From NCBI RefSeq assembly GCF_023078275.1, contig NC_062973.1, positions 20,020,956-20,084,955 of the forward strand: DNA of 64,000 nt. Direction: 5' to 3'. Position 1 is the first letter of the stretch, and each line of letters starts with the position of its first letter. Of this stretch, positions 11,618-23,324 are shown piece after piece. Position numbers and translations under genes: made by a program. This stretch comes from Leguminivora glycinivorella (Eukaryota > Arthropoda > Insecta > Lepidoptera > Tortricidae). The notes under the pieces are model-generated. The model saw nothing but the letters and a program-made list of their open reading frames with translations, was not told the DNA's origin and ran no database searches.

Positions 11618-11792
11618 ACAGATGTGGTGCGAAAAGAGTTTACTTCGTATTTTTCCGGAAACGTTCGTATTTTTCATACTAGTACAAAATGTGTCAGTAC
11701 ATCTTGTACTAAGACTGACTGAAATAGCATGACACGTTCGTACGTTTCCATAAGAAGACAAAGGAAACTCTTTTCGTACTAGGTACATCTGT
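11618..11792. mobile_element. MITE (family with GGAAACGTTCG core), copy 1
   Basis: The terminal arms ACAGATGT..GCGAAAAGAGTTT (11618) and AAACTCTTTTCGTAC..ACATCTGT (ending 11792) are inverted. Inner blocks CCGGAAACGTTCG and CGTACGTTTCC pair as well. The centre reads 'gtacatcttgtactaagact'. A second, diverged member with CCCGGAAACGTTC, 'gtacttcttgtactttgact' and 'gtgagtttccgtg' lies at about 22080-22245. It is non-coding. Confidence 0.7.
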
Positions 11793-11843
11793 ATTCACTG
11801 AAAAAAGGAAACAAACTCCTGACCTAAGTTAACTAACGACTTA

Positions 11844-12420
11844 TTACTTAGTAGAAAGATTACTCAAAAGTACCGTAGCATTATTATAGCCATTGCTATT
11901 AATTCTATTGACGTCAAAGTCTTTGAAGTAGAAATTAGCCATGGCTCTGAATAAGACATAAAGATCGCGGCAGTTATAATAGAAATAATTTATGATTGTC
12001 ACATTCAACGGCTTTCGAGAAGTACACAGAGCAATTAATTTTGGAAACTGTTGTTTGCTTCCAGGATGAAACTGCGTCTGACGATGGGTGCGGTTACTAG
12101 TAGAATATGAGTACATTAAGCTGTATTCGTAGCTACTGCGTATCAACTTTCTGTTTGGATGAATATTTTGTAAGTCTGCAGTCATTTATTGTTATTGACA
12201 GGTCATCTCCGTACACGAGATTTCCTACATTGTTAACATTATGCGGAACATGTGACTGAACAGGGAAGGCAAATGAAATTGTATTGTTAGTCAATGAAAT
12301 CGCACGTTTCTCAACCACAATCATGGTGCAGTCCAATTTGGCATGGAGTTGATTGCATTTAGAAATAGAAACAAACACATTTACACAATGCGCCTTATTC
12401 CCACGATGTTCGTGTTGCAT
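11844..12420 (-). pseudogene. Two-frame relic of an unrecognised protein
   Basis: Two consecutive minus-strand frames overlap by 53 bases. The first (12420 to 12133, 95 codons) includes MIVVEKRAISLTNN and FAFPVQSHVPHNVNNVGN. The second (12185 to 11844, 113 codons) includes SSYEYSLMYSYSTSN, KPLNVTIINYFYYNCRDL and NFYFKDFDVN. Both have balanced, protein-like composition, unlike chance frames nearby, and the overlap is what a single frameshift in one ORF of about 200 codons would leave. The first frame opens with an ATG directly after a TGA. I cannot assign the protein: host gene relic, transposon gene or endogenous viral gene are all open. Confidence 0.4.
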
Positions 12421-15400
12421 TCAAGTCAAGAAACACGTCCAGCTATTTACCTACTACGCCGATGCTTAGGCGCATGACCGATTAACAATAACAGCACGAG
12501 GCTGTAACGGAGGTTGGGAATACATTAATAAATTTACTAGCATCTAAAGAAAAACGTGATTCGTTGAGGATAAAAATTTAAATTTTATGAAGATAGGACA
12601 AGGTAAGTGAAATTTTTAAATTCAGTAAATCACAAGTAGAACATTTTGGTGCCGTGACCAGGATGATACGAGTAGACAAGTTACTAGTAAATTATACATA
12701 GTTATACTCGTTTCACTTATATGCCCGGTCCCTGCTTTCTTAAGTTGTCTGCGAGTCCGCTACTGCCAACAGAAGAACTCATTCTCGTTCCGTTGTATAA
12801 CAGTATAAAGACATAAACAGTTTTTTGTTCTAAAACTTTTGCACAAAAACCTGCGCCAACGTAATACAATAGTATAGATCTATAAATAAAACTATTCATC
12901 CTCTTCCTGATCATAAATATGACATTGACAGTGATGAGCAAATGTGTCGTGAATAAACAATGACAGCAGACAAACCTTGGTCTCCCGCGCCCGGTAGCCT
13001 TTCATGGAGTTTTATCGTACCTTATCGCTGAAGGTATATCCTGTGATTGAAGGCTGATGTTATCTATTTAAATTTTATATAAAACATCTTCCGTGTCTGT
13101 TCGTCGTTGACATTTTTTTAGAGGATTTTATTGAGACCGTAGCTACTCGTACCTACTCGTACCTACTTTGGTATGTCTATCTTATGTAACTCAAATAGAA
13201 TCCTGTCGAGTGTGTTATTGCATAAGACATTGTAACTAAGTTATTAAAGTCTAATAACGATGTTAATTATAACAATATTTTAATTGCATATCTACATACT
13301 TGCAAACATATTAAATCCAGGTAATATCCACAGCCCTAAGTGTCAAACGATTTATGATAAAGAGGTCAGGAACAACCAGTAAGCAATTGTAATGACAACA
13401 TTTCAACGATCACTTTGACTACTTGGATTAGAATACAAAGTATGACGAGAACTAGGTCAACATTACCGACAATAATTAAAGACGGCATTCAACGAATCAC
13501 AAGAATTTAACTGTGCTTAAAGAATAAGTAAGGCCAGCAGTAAGTAAACCGGGTGATGGTATTGAGAACCGAAGGTAACATATGCTGTGCCTTGAACTGA
13601 TTACAATGGCGCGGCAGCGGCGCCATCGATTTCTTTAACTGCATGGTAAAATATTCCGTACAGCTACAAGAACAGATATAATAATCAAGTAGCCATGTTG
13701 GTGGATTTATATTTTATATGTGCTATCCAAGGTAGTTCATAGTACTGATAACATATGTATGAAAAATCTGAATTTTCAAATGTTACGTAACTCTAGAATC
13801 AAATAAACTACAGAAGGTTCTAATCTCGTAACATATTTATATTCAGGTCAAATTGAATTTCAAATTTGGCATCATCTGAGCCATTCTACTAGAACCGTCC
13901 ACTAAATAGAAGGACCTGCGAGTTTGTAATTTTCCATGAATTATGTGGGAGCTAAAACTAACTGGGGTATTCAGGTTACTGGGCCACCACGTCACAGCAA
14001 GGACATATATTACAGAAACTTTACCTTCGTTTCGCTTCTGTTGAATGATTGTTATCTTACATGAGCCCTATGGTTGGAGTAATATGCACCTTGTGTAAAT
14101 AACGGTAAACTGACGAGAACAGAAACACTAAATATGACAAATATTGTCTCTGATGAAAAATTGGTGGCCTTTTTATTTAATTCGTAAGACAGCTGTGGCG
14201 TTCATTACTTTAGGTCAGTGGTATTCATAGGTTCTTTACGTACTGCAACTAGATTATTTGTAGTCTTCACTGTTACTGTTTCCATAATTTCAATGAATTA
14301 ATCAATTAGGCATGTATTTAGTCATTAACATGAACACCATTAAGTGATTAAGGTCACGATCCAAGCAGGAGGTATTAATCCCTGCTGACATTTATCTTTT
14401 TGACATTCATGTCTTACAAAAGGGTCGCTACAATGTTACTGAAAAGCTGAACAAACAAACCATTAATTTATATTCCATAAAACGGTTCTGTCGTATGTTT
14501 TTCTTTTGCTCAATTTAGCAAATTGTCATTGGTCGGTCACGATTAGTGCTTATAAACTAAATTGTTTACAAGGAACGCCATAGATGGATTACAATTAGGC
14601 TCTTAATGTAGCCACAGCAACGGATGAGAAATACTTAAGTCAATTGTGGAATGTTCTCGTTGTGCGAATTGCTAGATGAATGGTGGGTGACACATCGCGG
14701 GGGGCATCAATTGAAGAAAACGAAGAGTGATTGTTTCTTCTAGTGTAGTACGTAATTTAACGGTCATGTGTCGTTTTCGACCAGTATTTAAGCTTGATAG
14801 AGCGCTGATATTATGATAGAGATTAATTGTATATTTGCATTATATACCAATTGCAGTGAAATTTATTTATTGGGGACTCCTAATTTATAAGTATTAATAG
14901 ATTTTGTGTGGTTGCGACGATATGTCTTGCTTGATCTAAAAACTTTCAAGGAGCATAATTACTTGCTGTGACAAGAGAAAAATAAATGAAGGATGCTCTT
15001 ATGTACGTCCCTATATCGACTTTGAACGATGTGCGATCATGCGTTATATCGTTGCCAAAAGTGTATTGTTTTAAAGCAAAAGGCTTTATGCGTAGCCTAA
15101 GCATCCTTTTAAGAGTTTTAAGCAACCTGCATCCTTTTGAAAGACATGAAAAGTCACATGCATTGTCTCTCTGACGTCCAAGAAGACGGCTATTGTTGTA
15201 GCTATCCATTATATTATATGAACATTGATGACGCTTGTCAAGTCAAGCCTGAATAATGTCCCAAAACTAAGTCGTTTGTTTTCAGCTGCCATAGAGGAAA
15301 ACTACTGGAAATGATAGTTTATTATACAATTTTATGTGAGGTGGCAACCGTTTAAGCCATAGTAAAATATGTATAATTGGAAAACCCAAAAGTATCGTAA

Positions 15401-15910
15401 TGTTTATTCATACCTACTTGTGTGTAAATAGTAGCAAGTAAAGATAATGGCGTGTGCTATTTGCTTATGTTATTGTAATTGTACTACATTAAGACACATA
15501 AATCAACCAAAACAATATGTTTAAATGAGAAATGAATACAATTAAGAACAAAAAAACATCGTCTCATTTATATAAAACTGATCGCAAAAGGCCTGGCCTG
15601 TATTTAGATTTCTTATATTATGAGTAGAAACCGCACTAGGCTGTGTGACGTCTGACCTGGTGAAAAGTGGTTTCAACCGCTTATGTAAAGTGCACCTGCT
15701 TTATGATGCTTTACGTCAATATTGAAAACCACTAACATAACTGTGGTACTTACACGTCCACTGCACAGTTTTTAAAATAAACTGATGGTATGTACGTGGT
15801 AACACTAGTACCTACTAAAAATGTTTCGACTATATACAAGATATCAATCTTTGGAAGAAATGTGACCAAAACTGGAAAAGGCGAATGTTAATGCTCCATA
15901 TGTTTTGTAA
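12421..15910. other. Long non-coding stretch
   Basis: About 3.5 kb with no repeat boundaries or supported exons. A GTAAGTG donor-like site at 12602-12608 follows a short ATGAAGATAGGACAAG frame but has no partner. A TGGTGCCGTGACC string near 12648 resembles some retroelement primer-binding sites, but no LTRs were found. Confidence 0.35.
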
Positions 15911-15974
15911 TCATTATTCGCCTGCCCAGTAATTTGGGGTCGGCGCAGCATGTCTTCCTCTTCCATACCTCTCA
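15911..15974 (-). mobile_element. RTE-type LINE 3' fragment
   Basis: On the minus strand it reads GAGAGGTATGGAAGAGGAAG then CATGCTGCGCCGACCCC and a 'ggcaggcgaat' tail. This is the conserved C-terminal WKRKTCCADP-type end of lepidopteran RTE-clade elements and matches the copies at 44283-44600 and 23051-23190. Confidence 0.65.
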
Positions 15975-16530
15975 TAATTTTTGCTCCATATATTTGGAAT
16001 ACATACTTGAATTGTCAAACATGTACGGACACACAATGTACGGGCATGTTCAAGTTTAGTGTTCAGCCGTCTTTGATAGGAATTTTATTTCTCTATAACT
16101 ATTGATAACTCTGGCCAGAATGAAATTGAAATCAACTGAAACTGGAAGCGCTGAATGCTGTCCAGGGCCAAAGTCTGTACTCTTTTTTCGTCTTGCGAAA
16201 ATAATCAAACCGATTTAACCGATTTTAATTGTTCGGCTTAATAGTCTCTGGAGAGCGTCTGTCAGTCGCGGCAAAAATAGACGAGACTGCGCAGTTGTTC
16301 CGAGAACTGCTTTTTTAATCATTGTTAAAACGGCTCCTTTCAAACGAGGAAGATTAATTCATTAAACTTTGAGGTTGGGTTCATATAGAGAAATATCTAC
16401 GTTGATGGAATCGTTGATAAACAAAAATGGATTTGCACTTTAGAGATCCTCTTTATGGATCGAGTTTTAGCTGTAATACAATTAAGACAAAGAGACTGTT
16501 TAAATTCTGGATCGTACGTTTTTACTAGTT
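15975..16530. other. No supported feature
   Basis: Ordinary AT-rich sequence between a LINE fragment and the Mutator-like element. Confidence 0.35.
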
Positions 16531-17185
16531 GTTGTCATCGGGGTGTGTAATGATTGGTATAACTTTTTTTGGTATAGTAACATTTGATATAACAACATTT
16601 GGTATATTTTTAAAGGATATAATCACTCATTTGACATAATTAACATTTGGTATAGCCACAAAGGATCTACTTTTATTTTGTATAATCATTATTTCGTATA
16701 ACAATTATTTATAATAACCGCTATATGGTATAACTATTTATTGATATACGACTAGTATAATATAACTAGCAAACAGTATAAAACATTTCATGAATTAATT
16801 TTATTCTTTTTTTAAGGGATCACAGTTCTAACCTAACCTAACCTACTTTTCTGACAGTAGATGTGTTCAAGGGTCACAGTTCTAACCTAACCTAACCTAT
16901 TTTTCTGGTAGCAGCGCGTTGTATGTAGGGGTCACAGTTCTAAGCTAATCTACTTTTCTGGTAAATGATGGATCTAATTTATTGTACAATTTTTTTTATT
17001 CTAACTGTGCTTTAGAAATAATTAATTTGTGTTATACAATTTATTTATTATCGGAAATAAGCATTATACTAAAAGTATGTTATAATAAATGTTTTTCGAA
17101 AAAAATATCATTATATTAAATAAGAATTATACATTAAAACCGAAATAAATTACACATATGAAAGAAAAAGTGACCAAGTCCTCTG

Positions 17186-17261
17186 GTGCCTGAGGCTGGA
17201 ATCGAACCAGCGTACTTTCCAATCGCGGGAAATGCCTCTTAATCCGCTCGGCCACCCAGGT
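17186..17261 (-). other. tRNA-like block of the nested SINE (Ser/Leu-like)
   Basis: On the minus strand the A box reads TGGCCGAGCGGATTAAGAGG and the B box GGTTCGATTCC. The T stem CTGG/CCAG pairs, and TTTCC-CGCGATT-GGAAA forms an anticodon-like stem with CGA in a class-II-like context. The long variable arm is missing and the acceptor stem CCTGGG/CCTCAGG is imperfect, so this is a SINE promoter module and not a functional tRNA. Confidence 0.65.
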
Positions 17262-17426
17262 CACAGCTGTCGAGGTCGAAATTATCTCTCATATGAGTAA
17301 TCTATACAAGGACTCGTAGCGCCCTCTGTCCACCCCTAGGGCAGAACGGTATGGTTCTTGCCCCCCGTGTAAACCAAACTCAGGTTGGTTTCGACACAGC
17401 TCGAGAGATGGCGCTGCTAAATCAAT

Positions 17427-17695
17427 TCTAATGAACACAAGTTAAATTATAATCTATTGAAAATATTTCAACTTGTGCTGTCTTAAAGTAGTCACACTAC
17501 TATGTATATAAATTAAAACCGAAATAAATTACACATATGAAAGAAAAAGTGACCAAGTCCTCTGGTTGGTCACTTTTTCTTTCATATGTGTAATTTATTT
17601 CGGTTTTAATTTATATACATAGTAGTGTGACTACTTTAAGACAGCACAAGTTGAAATATTTTCAATAGATTATAATTTAACTTGTGTTCATTAGA
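17427..17695. repeat. Perfect 129-bp inverted repeat, 11-nt spacer
   Basis: The arms 17427-17555 and 17567-17695 are exact reverse complements by my reading, with 11 bases between them (17556-17566). The arm includes AAAGTAGTCACACTACTATG and AACCGAAATAAATTACACAT. It forms part of the nested SINE insertion. The lack of any mismatch over 129 bp implies a recent origin or gene conversion. Confidence 0.95.
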
Positions 17696-18027
17696 GAAGA
17701 ATTATACAATTTGTTAGTATATTATTTGTTGTTATATGATTCAATAATTATATCAAATGATCGTTATAACGACTAAAAATATATCAAAAAAAGTTATATC
17801 GATCGATACGCACCCGTTGTCATCGCCATCAGCATAGTCTTGAGTTTTTTCGTTCTTTGTTTCTTTTTCATTATTACTTATCTTTTGTAGGTATGAAAGC
17901 TAAACAATAAACAAAAAATACGCAAGTTCCTCCTAGTAGGTAAGTTTCTTAAAATAAAAATCTAGATATATATTAATATACCTACGTCATCAACTATTGT
18001 ATGAAAAGTGACAGTGAAATATCAAGT

Positions 18028-18590
18028 AAAAAACCGGCCAAGAGCGTGTCGGGCCACGCTCAGTGTAGGGTTCCGTAGTTTTTCGTATTTTTCTCAAAAA
18101 CTACTGAACCTATCAAGTTCAAAACAATTTTCCTAGAAAGTCTTTATAAAGTTCTACTTTTGTGATTTTTTTCATATTTTTTAAACATATGGTTCAAAAG
18201 TTAGAGGGGGGACGCACTTTTTTTTTCCTTTGGGAGCGATTATTTCCGAAAATATTAATATTATCAAAAAACGATCTTAGTAAACCCTTATTCATTTTTA
18301 AATACCTATCCAACAATATATCACACGTTGGGGTTGGAATGAAAAGAAATATCAGCCCCCACTTTACGTGTAGGGGGGGTACCCTAATAAAACATTTTTT
18401 TCCATTTTTTATTTTTGCACTTTGTTGGCGTGATTGATATACATATTGGTACCAAATTTCAGCTTTCTAGTGCTTACGGTTACTGAGATTATCCGCGGAC
18501 GGACGGACGGACGGACGGACGGACGGACGGACGGACAGACAGACATGGCGAAACTATAAGGGTTCCTAGTTGACTACGGAACCCTAAAAA
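18028..18590 (+). mobile_element. Widespread lepidopteran TAGGGTTCCGTAG repeat, copy 1
   Basis: It starts AAACCGGCCAAGAGCGTGTC, contains GTAGGGTTCCGTAGTTTTTC at one end and CTACGGAACCCTA at the other (a short TIR), and the internal phrases 'ttgatatacatattggtacc' and 'gagattatccgcggac'. A second copy in the opposite orientation lies at 57994-58522. The reading frame near 18162-18437 is a repeat shadow. I know the repeat from many lepidopteran introns; its superfamily is not clear from sequence alone. Confidence 0.85.
18497..18536. repeat. (GGAC)10 microsatellite
   Basis: Ten perfect GGAC units are followed by two AGAC units. The orthologous position in the inverted copy near 58036-58060 has only a few 'gtcc' and 'gtct' units, so this copy has expanded. 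Confidence 0.95.
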
Positions 18591-21500
18591 TGAGACCTAA
18601 ACCTTAATAGGCACAACGAGTGTAACAATCATAGACATAGACACGAACGGTCAAACAGACTAAGAGGCTAATTGACCTCAACTCCAGTTAATAACAACAC
18701 CCTATGTCACACTTGCAGCAAAGCGTGAGGGTCCACGTGACTAGTACTGGGCTTGTTTGTATGTAGCTAGGACTGGAAATAATATATACTGATTACCAGT
18801 TTATAAAGTTATTAATAGAAAGGATTAGAAATTTAATGTATTTATCCGTAAGCACAAACAGAAGATAAAAATAAAGCAAGAACATAGGAGAGAAAATGTA
18901 CAAGGCAATGGTCAAATCTCAGCATGATGACTTGTCCGCTAATCTTAGGATGTCACCATCAAGTTCTTACTTGCGGTATCGGCATTTTGTCTTCAACATG
19001 CAGATAACAAAAATTATTCAAACACCAGTAGCATCATTATTTGATTGTTGAACTGTTTCATGAAATGGGAGAACCATATTATTAATCAACATAATGATAC
19101 TGATCTTTACCTCATTAACTAACATTGTATCTAATGTTCAGCTGCGGCTCAGAAATTTTATTGTCAAAAATTGACTCTTGTTTCTTTAGAGGTTCGTTTC
19201 TTTCAAACTGCTAGAAAACATTAGGCATGTCCAATCTGTCTGTGTAGACGATGTGAAACTAAATTATGCGCATACATGCATGTGAAGAAAAGCGATTTGC
19301 CAAGGATAATAATGTGGGTAATCTACGAGCTGGATACACAATGTGGTCGTGCTCTAGACTAGAACATTCAAATAAATGGGATGACGTCATTCAGGAAAAA
19401 GGATAAAGCTATATTATGATTTCCATGGCGGAAAAACAGTCAACTGTCATGAATCCATTGTCTTTCATCTTCTTCCATAGCTGTTCATAAATGAATCGAT
19501 TTTATTTGAACTTTGGACTTATATCCTAGATTTTATGTCATGACAGTGTCTTTGATGTATTAAAGACTGTATCGTTAAGTATGAAGACAACTTTGAGTAG
19601 CCGTATTTATTTGCTATTTTTTTTTTCTTATAACAAGACATGGGCTTAATAAGGCACATAATAAGGTACACATTTTGTCCTAGAAACTCGACGTAAAGCA
19701 TATGGTTTAGACAGTATTGACTTAATCCTCCCGAGTACCAATTACGATTCCGGACAAATGCTACTAAAAAATTCACAAAGTGCGTAAAAGACGATACGAT
19801 TGTGAAAAAAAATTGTACGGTGCGAACCTCAACGACACATGATCCACAAAGCAGAATATCTGGACATAGTCCAGCCACTGTTATTTTAAAAATATAAAGT
19901 TCAGGATCTGTGTATGGCGGTCATTTAGAGAATGTGGCATGGTGCTTACTCTAACTCCGACTTTGATGTCGAATTTGACTATCATACACTGTTTATATCG
20001 ATCTGGTTTAGGCACTGTTCAAACACCACGAATATTAATTAGACTTTGGCCTATAGCTAATTTTTTATCTGTTTCTCTTATCCTGCTCTCATCAAAAATT
20101 TACGGCAATCCGGAACGTTGCTCAAAAATGCGTTTTTTTAAATTATATAAATTCACCGCATTCATTCTGCAAGTACCCAATTGAAAAACCACGAAGAGGA
20201 CTCTTAAAGAATATATTTTAGCAGCATATTAACCTTTGTTTGTTGAAATCGTACAGAGTCATTGAAATATTCTCAAATTAAGCCAGATAGGGGTTGTCCG
20301 AAATTTATTTGCTAGACCTTAATGAAAGTACCATAAAGTCCCTAAAATAAAAAAAATATCAGACCTTCTTATATTAAATAGTGCTTACCAATACCTTCAG
20401 ATCATACTCTCGGAACATAATAATACAAAATTATGCACATGTCAACATTTAGACGAGGTTTGTTTTGTCCTTATACTTAACGATACAGTCCTTAGGTACT
20501 TTCTTTGTGCAAATATCTGGTACTTATGTTGGCTGTCTTATAAAGGGCGTCTTGGATCATTGCCACCTCAAATATCACGGTCTCGGTTTCAACTCTCGTG
20601 AACTCGGAAATAAAACAAACCCAATTGTCGGGAGACATCATAAAGACGTTCTTACGTAGTAAATGTTATTGGCGAAGGTAATTTTGGTCGGATGCCAATA
20701 TCTGGACTAAAGGAAATACAAAATATTTAATGCGAAAGGATATTAAATTGATGATTGGTAATTTATTGGAGATTTATTTATTTTATTTTGATGCGATTCT
20801 TTAATGATTCCATAACTATGTTGTTTAAGATTAAAAACCGTCATCAGAGGGTGTCTCGTAGGTATTCATAGTTATTGCTTTTTGTTTTAAAAATGCGCAT
20901 TGTTTGATAATTATCTTTTATACAGATTATAGATAACTTTATTTACTTGAACGTTAAGTATAAGTAATCTTTATTGATTAACATACTTACTGACTTCATG
21001 TTTGTTGTAAATGTTATTATTTCCATGTTTATATGCATTGATAAATATTATGTTCTTACTCTGTTTCTAATTCTATAAAGTATGATCAAACATAACATCA
21101 CGGATTCAATGTTAACGAGATAATGCCCATAACTTGTTTGTTTTGTTAAGCCTGTTTACACTAATATATAAATAACAACTGCGCAGACAATATGCTGGTT
21201 AATTTATGCGATCTCATCACGTGAATTGCAAATATACGCAAGGAATGTTTTTCAGACACATCTTCATCTGCAAGCTTGCGTTTGAGGTATTCCATTCTTT
21301 CAAGACTATCTTTTGGTTCTTCAGCTATGTTCACAGTACGTTAAAGATATCACCTTTTTTGGTGCTTTCGGAGTATATTTTACAATTTACGAAATTTTCT
21401 TGGTTTTAAAATGCATGCTTTTAAGTTTGAACTGGTTGCTTCTTTTTTGACATCGTCTAATGAATTCTGATAATTTATGTGAAATATTTTTCACTTGCCG

Positions 21501-22005
21501 TAGACCTTTATTTGATTAAACCATTTCAAAAACTGTATTTGCAGACAACTTTAGTTTTCGGTCTTATTTGTCAGCAAAAAAACATTATTTTTTTTAATTT
21601 AGTACTTCGCAAAGCTTCTTAGAGCGTTAATTTTTTTTCGTTTTTCTTTCAATGCTAGGTTACTGCCCGTTCTCAGCTTACCGCTGATCTTATGTGTATG
21701 CTCCAAGCCAGAGTGACATCAATTGCTCTTATGAGCCTCAATTGAATCGCATGCGTCGCAATAGGGTCACATCTATTCTGTACTCTCAATATTTTCCATA
21801 AACCAATGAACACTGGTTGTACTTCGACTTCGTACAATGGTAATTTGGGCTAAGGCCAGATGTAGCAAGAACGCTGATAGCAATTGCTGTTCAAGAAGTA
21901 CTAGAGAGGTTAGAGGTTAAAATATTATTAATTGATAAAAACCTTTACTTTTTTCGCAAGTCTCATGTGGTTGGTGACAGGTATATTCTATAACAGGTAA
22001 CAGGT
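18591..22005. other. Long non-coding stretch with one short inverted-repeat pair
   Basis: ACTGTATCGTTAAGTAT at about 19567 and its reverse complement at about 20474 are the only paired motif I noticed. The frame at 19519-19878 (119 codons, minus) lies next to it but looks low in complexity and AT-driven, so I do not call a gene. An acceptor- or donor-like GTAAGAAC near 18964 has no partner. Confidence 0.35.
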
Positions 22006-22060
22006 TTTTTAGTCCCGCCGGAAGCGTAAATTTTTCCATTTTTTCCTTTAATATAAAAAA
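22006..22060 (+). mobile_element. 5'-truncated SINE tail with 11-bp TSD
   Basis: The 55-bp insert carries AGTCCCGCCGGAAGCGTAAA and the tail 'cctttaatataaaaaa', and is flanked by identical AGGTAACAGGT (21995-22005 and 22061-22071). The sequence matches the 3' end of the full-length SINE at 49035-49244. This is a severely 5'-truncated TPRT product. Confidence 0.8.
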
Positions 22061-22079
22061 AGGTAACAGGTATATTTCG

Positions 22080-22245
22080 TGGATGGTTTTATTAATACAG
22101 ACGTAATACACAACAATTTTCCCGGAAACGTTCAATTTTTGTCGTGGTAGTTCGGTCAACGTTAGTACTTCTTGTACTTTGACTGACATAACATGAGAAA
22201 TTCGTGAGTTTCCGTGAAAAAAAGAAGGAAAAACATTTGCCACTA
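22080..22245. mobile_element. MITE with GGAAACGTTCG core, copy 2 (diverged)
   Basis: CCCGGAAACGTTC and GTGAGTTTCCGTG, with 'gtacttcttgtactttgact' between them, match the MITE at 11618-11792. The ends are less clear; a chance minus-strand ORF crosses it. Confidence 0.6.
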
Positions 22246-23050
22246 CATGTGGTTATTAAGTAAGTATGGTTTTCAGGATACTAATTTGTATTTCTAACCT
22301 TTATTTATCCATCTGTCCGTCTGTCTGACAAGCCTTTGTTTCTTCATGTCATACTGTTTAGTTTTGTGCAGATATGCATGAAACTCGGTTTGCTTTACAA
22401 TAAAAACAAAATTTAACTCTTTCTAATGTGAGGGTCCGGAAATGCCAGCGGTCGGAATCATAAAACGAACGATGCCGGAGGACAATAAAATAACCGAGTA
22501 CTAAGAAGTTAAACAAAACTTAAGGGAGTTAAAATAAAACGCACCCAATTAGGGTCCTTTTCCTGTTTCTTTTGGTAGTTGTTTGATAATTTTAATTCGG
22601 TTATTTTTACAACAATTTTGTTTACAATATACTTAAAACCCAAGACTTCTGTCTGTATAATTAATTCCAAGGGCAAAGGCTCTTCACCTTTAATTTGACG
22701 CAGCTAAGCATTCAGCTATCATGATGGACACTTTTGCACCCGGAGCATCTCTACCCGGTGCTAGTTTTTTTTTTTAGCTGAGATTGTTTTTAATTATTTC
22801 TCTACAAATGAGATAGTATGCGTGGCTGCATACGTTTGTTAGACTGCCAAATAGGAAAAAAACAGAACCGTGAAAATAATGCCCGATAGTTTCAGTCTCT
22901 TTCTATTTTAAGAGTGTTGTTTGGGACGGACATTAGTCACAGATATTCGACGTTTTGTTTTGTTTACATGAAACATTGGCGCCAAACTATAACCAGTGTA
23001 ATGTAAGAACCAACGAACAAGGTACATAATCTGATTCTAGTTGTCTCATC
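22246..23050. other. No supported feature
   Basis: Non-coding AT-rich sequence. 'ccatctgtccgtctgtct' near 22308 is a short degenerate pyrimidine repeat. Confidence 0.35.
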
Positions 23051-23190
23051 AGTATTCGCTTGCCTTCATCCCAATAATTTGTGGTCGGGGCACCATGGCT
23101 TCATCTTTCATACATCTCTAATTCTCTATCGCCGGTCATGTCAGCATTCACTTGCTTTCCTTTCACTTTCATATCATCTCTTACTCAATA
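23051..23190 (-). mobile_element. RTE-type LINE 3' fragment
   Basis: The minus strand reads GATGATATGAAAGTGAAAGG, 'aagcaagtgaatgctgac' and 'ttattgggatgaaggcaagc', a diverged form of the RTE C-terminus and tail found at 44283-44600. It is degenerate, with stops in frame. Confidence 0.6.
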
Positions 23191-23324
23191 TAAAACTTTA
23201 AGTTCTCGCGCTTTGTACACATATTTAAAGTCACACACAGGTCGATCTCGATTAATTATTATTTCACTTACGCAACTATGGGAACAAATCAAATTATTAT
23301 TTACACATATTTTGATTTCTGTTT

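Larger units (their letters stand above)
17133..17696 (-). mobile_element. Nested tRNA-SINE insertion with inverted duplication, 11-bp TSD
   Basis: The insertion is flanked by identical AAGAATTATAC (17122-17132 and 17697-17707), a TPRT-sized TSD. On the minus strand it contains a body with GCGCCATCT and GCGCTACG, a tRNA-like block (17186-17261), and the tail CACTTTTTCTTTCATATG..TTCGGTTTTAAT. The same 54-bp tail segment recurs exactly at 17133-17186 and 17512-17565, and the latter lies inside a perfect inverted repeat. The structure suggests a SINE dimer or a snap-back (twin-priming-like) event during retroposition. Confidence 0.75.
16541..17815. mobile_element. Mutator-like non-autonomous element with 10-bp TSD
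   Basis: The termini are GGGTGTGTA at 16541 and TACGCACCC ending at 17815. TIRs continue as 'ggtataacttttttt' against its counterpart 'aaaaaaagttatatc'. The element is flanked by identical GTTGTCATCG at 16531-16540 and 17816-17825. A 9-10-bp TSD with GGG termini fits Mutator-like elements. The body is rich in 'ggtata' motifs and three repeats of 'ggtcacagttcta' (about 16817, 16869, 16931). No transposase was seen. A retroposed insertion (17133-17696) sits inside; without it the element would be about 700 bp. Confidence 0.7.

Noticed and set aside
12602..12665. GTAAGTG donor after ATGAAGATAGG, and a TGGTGCCGTGACC primer-binding-like string
   Set aside because: No acceptor partner for the donor; no LTRs or retroviral-type ORFs around the PBS-like string.
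18950..18985. GTAAGAAC donor-like site on the minus strand
   Set aside because: No acceptor at a sensible distance and no open frame of note.
19519..19878. 119-codon minus-strand ORF
   Set aside because: Composition is AT-driven (runs of F, Y, K) with no splice or repeat support and no recognised motif; it is long only by chance in this context.
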